Source of the DNA: an uncultured Cohaesibacter sp.
GTDB lineage: Bacteria; Pseudomonadota; Alphaproteobacteria; Rhizobiales; Cohaesibacteraceae
Length of the DNA: 64,000 nucleotides
Direction: 5' to 3'
Assembly: GCF_963682185.1 (NCBI RefSeq)
Contig: NZ_OY821667.1
Location: forward strand, 2,048,001 to 2,112,000
Below the pieces are notes generated by a model. That model made no database searches, was not told the DNA's origin, and saw only the letters and a list, made by a program, of their open reading frames with translations. Below, one piece after another: positions 56,696 to 64,000 of the stretch. The position numbers and the translations under genes were made by a program. Numbering within the stretch: the stretch's first letter is position 1; every line of letters begins with the position of its first letter.

Positions 56696-57172
56696 TTGGA
56701 CCGCATCGACTCTAGCTTGATTGCCCTGAGACGGATTGTGCGCGCAACTGAATTGTTCGGTCGCGAAATCCGCCAGACCAGCGGCGTCACTCCCACCCAG
56801 TTTCGCGTTTTGCAAATTGTCTCCGAGCAAGGATATGCCACGGCCAAAGCCATTTCAGTGCGGATGCGTGTCTCGCAAGGCACGGTTACCTCTCTGGTCG
56901 ACAAGCTGGTGCGTGACGGTGTGGCTGTGCGCGAGAAATCAACTCAGGATCGCCGACAGACCAACATCCTTCTCACAGATGCGGGACGTGCTGTGCTTCG
57001 CGATGCCCCTGACCCCTTGCAGCAAACATTTGTACGCAAATTCGCTGCCATGGAGAATTGGGAACAAGCCATGCTTGTGGCCAGTCTTGAAAGAGTGGCG
57101 GCCATGCTGAATGCAGAAGATATGGACGCCTCACCAGTGTTGGATACCGGCGAGATAAGACCCACAGAATAA
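56696..57172 (+). CDS. ectR: MarR-family regulator of the ectoine operon
   Basis: This 158-residue winged-helix protein is divergent from ectA. The MarR pattern is clear: FGREIRQTSGVTPTQFRVLQ, VSQGTVTSLVDKLVRDGVAV and the wing REKSTQDRRQTNILLTDAGR. EctR1-type MarR repressors control ectABC-ask in halophilic bacteria, and the gene position matches. I prefer the TTG at 56696 behind GGAGG, because the longer frame (from 56591) adds a stretch with no family likeness. That spacing is only four bases, so the start remains open. Confidence 0.82.
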   Translation: MDRIDSSLIALRRIVRATELFGREIRQTSGVTPTQFRVLQIVSEQGYATAKAISVRMRVSQGTVTSLVDKLVRDGVAVREKSTQDRRQTNILLTDAGRAVLRDAPDPLQQTFVRKFAAMENWEQAMLVASLERVAAMLNAEDMDASPVLDTGEIRPTE

Positions 57173-57291
57173 AGCCAAGCCGCTTGGCTCGTGGCCGAGT
57201 TGCCATTGGCCACCGCAGCATTGGCCAGACACGCACTTTCCTGAGTTGCCGAACCAAGACAGCAAGATGCATCTGCACTGTCCTTGCGGAA

Positions 57292-57948
57292 TCAGGAGCG
57301 GTTGTTGCTCATGCTTGCCATGATCCGCGACACGTCTATCATGCGGTCGCGTGCCTGCTGCCGATCCTCGCTCGATGGCAGACGTGCGTCGAGCACCGCA
57401 TCGAGCTGGTCGCGTGCGGCGTCCTGACTTAGTCCATCGAGGCTCAGGCCACAGCGTAACCATAGGCCGTCGACCGCAGTCGTTAGCACATCCGACATCA
57501 AATTTGCGTCCTGCTCTGGCAGAAGGCTGCGCAAGGGGCCGATAAGGTTCGAGCGCATTCTGGCATAGATCACCGTCTGGATGCGCTGGTACGACGTTAT
57601 GTGAGGCACACCGGCGCAAAGCGAAATCCATGCATGGGCCACATCGGTTCGAAAGGATGTAGGGGAAAGATTGGTTTCCAGAACCGCATAGATGCGCTCC
57701 CATGGCGTTTTTGCTTCCCGCAGCAGAATGATCGCTTCCTTGCACAAGACCGCATTGGCATAGCGCAGCGCGGCAGACAATAGAGCTTCCTTGCTTTGGT
57801 AATAGTGCAGAACATTGGCTTTGGAAGCGCCAGCTTCTTCTGCCACGCGCGACAGCGACGTTCCCTGAAGGCCATGCTTCATCAAGGTGCGATAAGCGGC
57901 GGCCGCATATTCTGCCCGCCTTATCTGAGAAATGTTCCTTCGCCCCAT
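57292..57948 (-). CDS. BetI-like TetR repressor of choline genes
   Basis: This 218-residue TetR regulator has an N-terminal helix-turn-helix (about 10-55: GTSLSRVAEEAGASKANVLHYYQSKEALL) very like BetI. The ligand domain contains the BetI-type WISLCAGVPHI and DGLWLRCGLS segments. BetI represses choline-to-betaine genes until choline is present. It is divergent from choX, and inverted repeats of TTGAC lie between them. Confidence 0.82.
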   Translation of the reverse strand: MGRRNISQIRRAEYAAAAYRTLMKHGLQGTSLSRVAEEAGASKANVLHYYQSKEALLSAALRYANAVLCKEAIILLREAKTPWERIYAVLETNLSPTSFRTDVAHAWISLCAGVPHITSYQRIQTVIYARMRSNLIGPLRSLLPEQDANLMSDVLTTAVDGLWLRCGLSLDGLSQDAARDQLDAVLDARLPSSEDRQQARDRMIDVSRIMASMSNNRS

Positions 57949-57997
57949 TGCCCCCTCCAGTCAGCCCGACCTGATACGGCTTTTCTTCTAGAATAGG

Positions 57998-58013
57998 TTG
58001 ACTCTACGGTCAA
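57998..58013. promoter_or_regulatory. Inverted TTGAC repeat, candidate BetI-type operator
   Basis: TTGAC (57998-58002) and GTCAA (58009-58013) form a dyad with a 6-base spacer. A second, imperfect dyad, TTGACC-AAAT-GGTT (58037-58050), follows 23 bases later. Both lie in the 130-base gap between the BetI-like gene and choX. BetI operators are built from ATTGA/TCAAT-type half-sites, which fits. Confidence 0.5.
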
Positions 58014-58078
58014 TCTATTAGATTTTAGGCAGTAAATTGACCAAATGGTTTATTTATAACCCAAGAGGATCATAAATT

Positions 58079-59011
58079 ATGAAATCGCTTCTTTCCACCA
58101 CATGTGCCCTCCTTTTTTCCGCAGCACTTCCCGCTCAAGCCGATTGCAATCTGGTGCGTCTTGCCGAACCGGGCTGGACCGATCTGGCGCTCACATCCGC
58201 AATCACGCAGGTTCTGATCGAAGGAATGGGGCACAAGACAGAGAGCAAGATCCTCGGCATTCCCGTGATTTATGAATCCATGAAGCGCAAGGATCTGGAT
58301 GTCTTCATAGGATATTGGGACCCGGCGATGGAAACCTATTTCAATGCCTATCGTAATAGCGGAGAAATCGAAACCATCCATACCAATCTGGAAGGCGCCA
58401 AATTCACATGGGCTGTTCCCTCTTACGTATATGACGCCGGGGTTCACTCTTTTGCAGATCTCGCCAAACACGCGGATAAGTTCGACGAGAAGGTTTATGG
58501 CATTGAGCCAGGCTCGAACGATATCATGCTCGACATTGTCGCCAAGAACGAATTTGGGCTGGGAGACTGGAAGGTTGTCGAAAGCTCGGAACAGGGCATG
58601 CTGTCGCAGGTTGCGCGTGAGATAAAGCGCAAAAAGTGGATCGCTTTCCTTGGCTGGGCGCCGCATCCCATGAACACGGCGTTTGATTTGAAATATCTGG
58701 AAGGGGGCGATGCCTATTACGGCCCGAACTTTGGCGGGGCGACCGTCCATACGCAAGTGCGTAAAGGCTATCAGAAAGAATGCCCACAGGTGGGCAAACT
58801 GCTTGATCAGCTCACCTTCACTGTGTCCATGGAAAGCGAGGGCATGGGCTATATTCTGGACGACAAGATGAGCGCCATGGATGCCGCTCGCAAAGTCATC
58901 GCCAACCACCCTGATATGCTTGATATATGGTTGGAAGGGATTTCCACGACGGATGGTAGCCCGGCTCTCGCCGCAGTCAACGCAGATCTCGGACTCGCTC
59001 CCAAACCATGA
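58079..59011 (+). CDS. choX: Choline-binding periplasmic protein (ChoX-like)
   Basis: This 310-residue exported binding protein (signal peptide about 1-21, cut near AQA|DCN) belongs to the glycine-betaine/choline OpuAC family. Motifs close to ChoX include VRLAEPGWTDLALTSAI, then VFIGYWDPAME, GIEPGSNDIM and FLGWAPHPMN, which contain the aromatic residues that hold the trimethylammonium group. The permease and ATPase genes that usually follow (choW, choV) are not here. Instead the stop codon overlaps the start of an alpha/beta hydrolase gene. Confidence 0.9.
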   Translation: MKSLLSTTCALLFSAALPAQADCNLVRLAEPGWTDLALTSAITQVLIEGMGHKTESKILGIPVIYESMKRKDLDVFIGYWDPAMETYFNAYRNSGEIETIHTNLEGAKFTWAVPSYVYDAGVHSFADLAKHADKFDEKVYGIEPGSNDIMLDIVAKNEFGLGDWKVVESSEQGMLSQVAREIKRKKWIAFLGWAPHPMNTAFDLKYLEGGDAYYGPNFGGATVHTQVRKGYQKECPQVGKLLDQLTFTVSMESEGMGYILDDKMSAMDAARKVIANHPDMLDIWLEGISTTDGSPALAAVNADLGLAPKP

Positions 59012-59910
59012 CGAGCACGGATCTTTACGCCAAGTTGGGTGACATCCGAATGTGCTACAGGCAAGACGGGTCTTCGGATGCGCCCGCCCTCATCTTGATA
59101 CCCGGCCTCGGCATGCAGTTGATCGAATGGCCTTCAGCCCTTGTCGAGGCGCTTTCACAAGACCATAGAGTCATTCGCTTGGACAATCGGGATTGCGGCC
59201 TTTCAAGCCGATGCGGCGGGCCATTTTCGGCGATTCCGTCCGGCTTCTCCTGGAAAGGAAGTGCGTTAGAACAGGCCCCCTATGACCTGACAGATATGGC
59301 GGATGACGTCATTGCATTGGCCAATCATCTGCAATTGAAGCAATTTGGCTGTATCGGCTTTTCCATGGGAGGCATGATCGCGCAGATTGTCGCAACGAAG
59401 GCTGACGATCGGGTGCGGTCTCTTGTGTCAATCAGCAGCACGGGGGGTGAAAGCGTGATTTCCGCCGAGCCTGAAGCCTTGAGGCAGATGGAAAGCTTTT
59501 TCTTTCCTTTCGTCACGGAGATGGAAGCGTTGGAGGTGATCCGATCGAGCAACGACTATTTTTCGCACGGCGCATTGCCCCGCGATAGCGCGCAGAGTAT
59601 CAGGCTGGCCCATTCGCTTGTTGACCGCGCTCAAGATGAAGGCGGCTATCTACGACAGGCCTGGGCCATGACCGCCACTCCTGACTGGAGGGACGGATTG
59701 GCAAAGCTATTGATACCAGCTCTCTTTCTTCACGGAGACAAAGACCGTTGTATCAAGGCAACATCTGCCCAACAGATGGCAGGCGATATGCCTCAGGCCA
59801 GCTGTACGATCTATCCAGAGCTCGGGCATTGGATTGATGACCAGATTTGCGCGCAAATCGTAAGCTGGATCAACGGAAATGATATCGCACCATCAAAATT
59901 TTGCCCGTAG
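59008..59910 (+). CDS. Alpha/beta hydrolase coupled to choX
   Basis: This 300-residue soluble hydrolase has the nucleophile elbow GFSMGG (Ser at about 119), an early oxyanion segment LIPGLGMQLIEWP, an acid in LFLHGDKDRCI and the catalytic His in LGHWID. It has no signal peptide. The start overlaps the choX stop (ATGA), so the two are translated together. An intracellular esterase acting on a choline ester taken up via ChoX is an attractive guess, but the family is too broad to tell. Confidence 0.8.
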   Translation: MTSTDLYAKLGDIRMCYRQDGSSDAPALILIPGLGMQLIEWPSALVEALSQDHRVIRLDNRDCGLSSRCGGPFSAIPSGFSWKGSALEQAPYDLTDMADDVIALANHLQLKQFGCIGFSMGGMIAQIVATKADDRVRSLVSISSTGGESVISAEPEALRQMESFFFPFVTEMEALEVIRSSNDYFSHGALPRDSAQSIRLAHSLVDRAQDEGGYLRQAWAMTATPDWRDGLAKLLIPALFLHGDKDRCIKATSAQQMAGDMPQASCTIYPELGHWIDDQICAQIVSWINGNDIAPSKFCP

Positions 59911-60051
59911 TCCATCTTTGCGCGTAATCGCTAGTCCAGCTGGCAAACAAATGTCGTGAGAGTCTAGCTGCAGAAAAGCGCTGAACCGCCAGATCTGAAA
60001 TGGAAAAGAGCAATCACAAAGCCGGAGAAACCGCGCCTTCCCAAGCACAGC

Positions 60052-61836
60052 TCAAAGGGTAATTTCTCCGCCAACAGCCTTGTTTCTGCCAGACTGCTTT
60101 GCCGTATAGAGCTTTTTGTCACAGGCCTGAATGACCGTATCTTCATCAGGCGGGCCAGTCCCCGCGAAGTGATATGTCATGAAGCCGATGCTGACGGTCA
60201 GCTGTGAAGAAATGTCTGATCGTTCGTGCACGATGCCAGCTGCTTTCACATTCTTCTGCAAGCGATCAACCAAATGGTGCGCACCGCTGAAATCCGTGGC
60301 AGGCAGCAGACAGCTCATTTCTTCTCCACCATAACGGAAGGCCATATCGGACGACCGCAGCAGGGTTTCCCTGACAATGGCGCCAACCTTTTCAAGACAA
60401 TCGTCCCCTGCAACATGGCCATAAAGATCATTATACTGCTTGAAATAGTCGATATCGATCAGAAGCAGAGACATCGGCTCCAAAGAGCGCACATGGCGGC
60501 GCAGCTCGCTTTTCATCATCACATCGAAAGAACGGCGATTAAGCAGACCGGTCATGCTGTCCATAACCGCCATTTCATACAAAGCCCTGTTGGATTTCTC
60601 AAGCTCGCGCGATGTGGCAGAAATAAGATTAGTCAATATCTTCAGCGTCTTGAGAGACTGCAACTCTTCTTCAGAATACCGTTGGGTGGGCGCACCCCAC
60701 TGTACCGGCATTTCCTTTTTGTTGCCTTCCGACAGGACCAACATGGTCATATTCTGAATCAAAGAAACACTGGACTGGTTGCCTCCGGAGTAGAATTCTG
60801 ACGAAGTAAAAAAGCCGGCACTGTCACAGAGATGACTAAAGCTCTGCGTCTCTTCGGAGATCTTGTTGCCAAGGATCATCTTTCGTCCCGAGCAGGAAAA
60901 GAAGAAAATGGCGTCCGGCTTCAGGGTTGCAGCGCGGCTCTGCATCTGCTTGAGATCCTGATGCAGTTTGGAAATATCGCAAAAGCTGAATTTGATCTTT
61001 TCGCCTTCCTTGAAGGGAAACAGAAACTCGATCGCGCCATCAGGATGATAGGTGACCGGCACATTCTTCATCAAGATACCGTCCCGAACACAGGTCAGAG
61101 GAAATTCCAGCGTCGGATTTTGCAACTTCGCCAGATCGATATCGACACCAAGATAATGCTTGTATGTATCGATGACGCTGCGTTCATCGATTTCATAAAC
61201 CCGCTCCCCTTCAGCTCTAGTGATCTGCATTTCTCTGCCGATCTGCTCCCATCCATCAATCCGCAGGCTTTCTGCGTGCAGGTCGGCCCCTGTCAAGGTT
61301 GCAATCACAGAGCCATGGCTGGAAAGAAAATGCTCGGTAAAGACAAAGGTTTCGATATATTCGTCACCGACACCGGCCTGCCCTCCGGCAAGCACGAGAC
61401 CGGGATTCTCAAGTCCGATAGCATGAATATAATCAAGGCTGCGCTGCAAATGGCCATCCGTGGCGCCGCAGCGAAAAAGAATGGCAGCCGTTGCCCCCTG
61501 AGCACTGATCTCCTTTGCAAATCTGCGCACCGCCTCCGGCTTGCTGTCATCGGCGTAAAGTGTCTTGACCTTGGTGTCCTCAAAAACCGACAGGCTGATG
61601 ACAATCGTGTTTTGCGAGGTGGTCTTTCCAAGTATCTCGCCTTCGGTCGTGGCTCCCAGAATGGCCACGCCGGGAAAGGCCTCCACCAGAACAGATTGAA
61701 GGCTCTTCAGACTATCGCGCCCGCATCCACCAGCATAAACCTGAACGAGAATCTGGTCGCGAGGTACATCCACAACCATTTGTAGTAAAACGTCCAAATC
61801 ATCACTACTTCTATAGAGTATATTTAGACATTTCAT
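60052..61836 (-). CDS. FIST sensor fused to a GGDEF diguanylate cyclase domain
   Basis: This 594-residue soluble protein has a FIST_N/FIST_C sensor over residues 20-385 (AILGATTEGEILG near 60; FFFSCSGRKMILG and FTSSEFYSGG in the C half). A short coiled coil and a C-terminal GGDEF domain (about 425-590) follow. The active-site loop reads GGEEM (503-507), so the final Phe is Met; the catalytic Glu pair is kept. The inhibitory I-site RxxD is present as RSSD at 494-497, five residues upstream, as in working cyclases. I expect it to make c-di-GMP under control of a small ligand. It shares its sensor type with the FIST-MCP protein at 6825-8822. Confidence 0.88.
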   Translation of the reverse strand: MKCLNILYRSSDDLDVLLQMVVDVPRDQILVQVYAGGCGRDSLKSLQSVLVEAFPGVAILGATTEGEILGKTTSQNTIVISLSVFEDTKVKTLYADDSKPEAVRRFAKEISAQGATAAILFRCGATDGHLQRSLDYIHAIGLENPGLVLAGGQAGVGDEYIETFVFTEHFLSSHGSVIATLTGADLHAESLRIDGWEQIGREMQITRAEGERVYEIDERSVIDTYKHYLGVDIDLAKLQNPTLEFPLTCVRDGILMKNVPVTYHPDGAIEFLFPFKEGEKIKFSFCDISKLHQDLKQMQSRAATLKPDAIFFFSCSGRKMILGNKISEETQSFSHLCDSAGFFTSSEFYSGGNQSSVSLIQNMTMLVLSEGNKKEMPVQWGAPTQRYSEEELQSLKTLKILTNLISATSRELEKSNRALYEMAVMDSMTGLLNRRSFDVMMKSELRRHVRSLEPMSLLLIDIDYFKQYNDLYGHVAGDDCLEKVGAIVRETLLRSSDMAFRYGGEEMSCLLPATDFSGAHHLVDRLQKNVKAAGIVHERSDISSQLTVSIGFMTYHFAGTGPPDEDTVIQACDKKLYTAKQSGRNKAVGGEITL

Positions 61837-62055
61837 CCGCGTAGACCCAATATTGGCACTTTGTTTTTATGTTTCTCTATCGACTATCCCACCAAATAGC
61901 TAAAAGAACATATATACAAAGCGGTCCATATCCACAGTCTCTGGGAAATATCCTTCCTCTCATCATCGAGCCTACAAGAAACGGCGTGCAAAATCCTGCG
62001 AATTAGTCCGCATCAGAAAAGAACAAAACCTGGAAAGAAAAACCCAAAGGCCTAT

Positions 62056-62538
62056 TTAGAAGCTCTCACGCACCTTGAAATGCACATGATCCTTTGGGGC
62101 GGATTCGGCATGCGAATGCTGTTGCACATCTTCTTCAACCGGAGTGAGAGAGGCAGCCCCATGCTTGATCCCCCGCTCCAGAAACAGGGCCTGCGCATAA
62201 TCATTCACTTGCTCGACTGAACCACGCAATACGGTCACATCAAAGGCGTGATCATGATCAATGGGCAGGCTCGTGGAATAGAGAATCTGCCCGTGCCTGT
62301 CGTGCCGCCCCCGTTGCAGCTTCTTTTCCAACCCGACAACGGAGTGATCCACGGTGCAAGACACAACGGCGATACAATTGGCCGTCTGCTCTTCAGCCGG
62401 CATGGCGGCAAGCCCGCGCCGGATCAGGTCTCTGATGGCCTCAGAGCGATTGGAAGCGCCCGAGCGGGCAATGAAACGATCCAGAACCTCGGTCAATTCT
62501 GCGTCCAGAGTGATGGTTGTCCGCGTCATGCTGTTCAT
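62056..62538 (-). CDS. nikR: NikR-type nickel-responsive repressor with altered metal site
   Basis: This 160-residue protein has an N-terminal ribbon-helix-helix (TRTTITLDAELTEVLDRFI, SNRSEAIRDLIRRGL) and a C-terminal ACT-like NikR domain (DVTVLRGSVEQVNDYAQALF, then ERGIKHG). It represses metal uptake when metal is bound. Aligned by eye with H. pylori NikR, His88 is kept (GRHDRHG). His99, His101 and Cys107 become Ser, Pro and Ala (STSLPIDHDHAFD), although other His residues stand close by, and the C-terminal tail is His-rich. The ATG at 62538 is preferred over 62529. A perfect NikR operator lies upstream, in front of the next transport genes. Confidence 0.88.
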   Translation of the reverse strand: MNSMTRTTITLDAELTEVLDRFIARSGASNRSEAIRDLIRRGLAAMPAEEQTANCIAVVSCTVDHSVVGLEKKLQRGRHDRHGQILYSTSLPIDHDHAFDVTVLRGSVEQVNDYAQALFLERGIKHGAASLTPVEEDVQQHSHAESAPKDHVHFKVRESF

Positions 62539-62742
62539 AAGCGTCTCGTTTCTTCTTACGCGTGGCCCAAAGGGCTTCAAGCAGGGCTGTAACCATTAGA
62601 TAAATGCATATTCAGATCCGTTTGTAAAACCGCTATTCGACGTAGAATCACAGATACTGATCAGAGGCCACAACAGCTAAAGCACGCAAGTTTTATCTCT
62701 CTTGTCCAAAAGCAGTCGGAAGCCCTTGAACAAAGATTGAGA

Positions 62743-62770
62743 GTATGATCAATTAATAAAAATTTCATAC
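62743..62770. promoter_or_regulatory. NikR operator upstream of the DUF4198-cbiM genes
   Basis: GTATGA (62743-62748), 16 bases, TCATAC (62765-62770) is an exact match to the known NikR recognition sequence GTATGA-N16-TCATAC. It ends 14 bases before the DUF4198 start codon, so bound repressor would block transcription start. Confidence 0.92.
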
Positions 62771-62784
62771 TCAAAGGTCTTCCC

Positions 62785-63558
62785 ATGCGCTCTCTTGCCC
62801 CCTCCTTCGCCGCGCTCGCTTGTCTTGCCCTCTTTGCCGCTCCGGCCTCGGCTCATTTTCAGGAAATCATCCCCTCCGCAGATGTCCTACCCGAAGGTGG
62901 TGAAGTGAGCATCGAGATGGTCTTCACCCACCCCTTCGAAGGCGGACCGGTTATGGAGATGAAAAAGCCTGTAGAAATGGGTGTCTTCAAGGCTGGCACA
63001 ACGACCGATCTGCTTCCCGAGATCAAGCAGTCCGAGATCGATGGGAAGACCATATGGAGCCTTGAAACCGAGCTTGTTGAGCCGGGAGCATCGATTTTCT
63101 ATGTCGAACCGCAACCCTATTGGGAACCTGCTGAAGGCAAATATATCATTCATTACGCCAAGGTGGTCGTGGACAATTATGCATCAGGCGAAGGCTGGGA
63201 TGAGCTTGTCGGCTTGCCGGTGGAAATCCAGCCGCTCACGCGCCCAACCGGTTTGTGGACGGGCAATGTCTTTTCCGGCGTGGTGCTAAAGGATGGAAAT
63301 CCTGTACCGTTCGCGGAAATCGAGGTTGAGTTTATCAATGACGCCTCTATAACGGCCCCTAACGATGCCTTCATTACGCAAGTGATCAAAGCCGATGCCA
63401 ACGGCACCTTCACTTACGCCATGCCACACGCAGGCTGGTGGGGATTTGCTGCTCTAGTCGAAGGCGATGAGCCAATGACCTCGCCCGAGGGCAAGGACGT
63501 GCCGGTAGAACTGGGCGCCCTGATGTGGGTAAAAACGACAGATATGAGCGGGAAATAA
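62785..63558 (+). CDS. Exported DUF4198 (NikK-like) protein of the Ni/Co uptake operon
   Basis: This 257-residue protein has a signal peptide (about 1-23, cut at ASA|HFQ), so His would be the first mature residue. The DUF4198 body includes VFTHPFEGGPVMEM, VEPQPYWEP, GLPVEIQPL and FSGVVLKDGNPVPFAEIEVE. NikK-type proteins are extra components of CbiM/NikM energy-coupling nickel or cobalt importers and are thought to bind the metal in the periplasm. It stands directly under a NikR operator and six bases before cbiM. AAAGG lies eight bases before the ATG. Confidence 0.88.
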   Translation: MRSLAPSFAALACLALFAAPASAHFQEIIPSADVLPEGGEVSIEMVFTHPFEGGPVMEMKKPVEMGVFKAGTTTDLLPEIKQSEIDGKTIWSLETELVEPGASIFYVEPQPYWEPAEGKYIIHYAKVVVDNYASGEGWDELVGLPVEIQPLTRPTGLWTGNVFSGVVLKDGNPVPFAEIEVEFINDASITAPNDAFITQVIKADANGTFTYAMPHAGWWGFAALVEGDEPMTSPEGKDVPVELGALMWVKTTDMSGK

Positions 63559-63563
63559 GCGCC

Positions 63564-64000
63564 ATGGCACATATCCCTGACGGCATACTCAGTGCACCAG
63601 TCCTGATTGGCGGCGCTGCTTTCGCCCTTGGCGGCGTAACGCTGGGCCTGCGCAGCTTGAGTGATCGGGCCATTCCGCGCGCAGCCATTCTTTCAGCGGC
63701 CTTTTTCACAGCATCGCTGATTTCCGTGCCAGTCGGTCCGTCGAGCGTGCATTTACTGCTGTCAGGGCTTATGGGCATCATGCTTGGCAGTGCCATTTTC
63801 CCCGCCGTCGGGGTTGCCCTTATTTTGCAGGCATTGCTGTTTGGCTTTGGTGGTCTGACGACATTGGGCGTCAACACCGTCAATATCGCCTTGCCCGGCT
63901 TTATCCTTGCGATGGCAATCGGCCCGCTCATCCGCTCATCACACTCCAACGCCATGCGAACGGGTCTGTCTGCGCTTATCGGGGCCTTGTCTGTGCTCGG
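63564..64000 (+). CDS. cbiM: CbiM/NikM-type nickel or cobalt transporter component, N-terminal part
   Basis: The frame begins ATG at 63564 and stays open to the right edge. It encodes MAHIPDGILSAPVLIGGAAF, the typical CbiM start in which the N-terminal Met-x-His region binds the metal. Hydrophobic segments and the GLTTLGVNTVNIALPG motif follow. CbiM is the substrate-specific membrane part of ECF-type Ni/Co uptake systems; the other parts would lie beyond the window. Nickel is favoured over cobalt by the NikR operator upstream. Confidence 0.9.
   Translation, partial: MAHIPDGILSAPVLIGGAAFALGGVTLGLRSLSDRAIPRAAILSAAFFTASLISVPVGPSSVHLLLSGLMGIMLGSAIFPAVGVALILQALLFGFGGLTTLGVNTVNIALPGFILAMAIGPLIRSSHSNAMRTGLSALIGALSVL

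Noticed and set aside
57173-57189. AGCCAAG/CTTGGCT hairpin after ectR as a terminator
   Set aside because: Stable small hairpin, but followed by GC-rich sequence without a T-run.
62581-62784. Cobalamin riboswitch upstream of the cbiM genes
   Set aside because: The region is short and AT-rich with no B12-box-like sequence; control is explained by the NikR operator.

Overview
The window reads as chromosomal DNA of a marine or halotolerant alphaproteobacterium, most likely of the Hyphomicrobiales (Rhizobiales). The argJ / parvulin / secA order is the alphaproteobacterial one. A full ectoine operon with its own aspartate kinase, a BetI/ChoX-type choline locus, an L-fucose utilisation cluster and a giant surface-protein operon all suit life in salt water or on algae. 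A Cohaesibacter-like organism is my guess from overall flavour only; no 16S or marker gene is present to prove it.

Layout. 1-4690: argJ (cut by the window edge), a periplasmic parvulin and secA. 5030-8822: a bipartite Aer/CetB-like PAS protein plus a soluble MCP, facing a FIST-MCP chimera. 9262-11355: a tRNA-Arg(CCG) followed by decayed DNA (LysR relic, transposase-helper relic) around an intact asparaginase. 11471-16814: a ferrous iron locus (feoA, feoB, a Cys-rich FeoB-associated peptide, two unknown genes) divergent from two exported proteins, with a Fur-like box between. 16928-27920: an L-fucose regulon with divergent arms. One arm holds aldolase, fucose dehydrogenase and lactonase; the other holds DeoR regulator, isomerase, kinase, mutarotase and a complete sugar ABC transporter. 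Phased TGACCG repeats sit at both promoters.

28124-52524 is the most unusual part. A minus-strand operon of about 21 kb encodes a TolC-type lipoprotein, a periplasmic adaptor, a 4827-residue LEPR-XLL/RTX giant protein, a DUF3467 protein, a membrane-anchored HlyD with a large cytoplasmic head, and a fusion of a site-2 (M50) protease with a HlyD arm. No HlyB-type ABC exporter is present, and the giant protein has no Sec signal peptide. A divergent histidine kinase and response regulator lie next to the operon. I read this as a candidate secretion system in which the M50-HlyD/HlyD pair replaces the ABC exporter.

52682-59910: ectABC-ask with a divergent MarR-type ectR, then a BetI-like repressor divergent from choX and an alpha/beta hydrolase. 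60052-61836: a second FIST protein, here with a GGDEF output. 62056-64000: nikR, a perfect NikR operator, a DUF4198 (NikK-like) protein and the start of cbiM; the NikR protein lacks three of the four canonical nickel ligands.

All calls are by eye from translated sequence; no database search was possible. Starts were chosen from Shine-Dalgarno spacing and family N-termini, and several therefore lie inside the longest possible reading frame.
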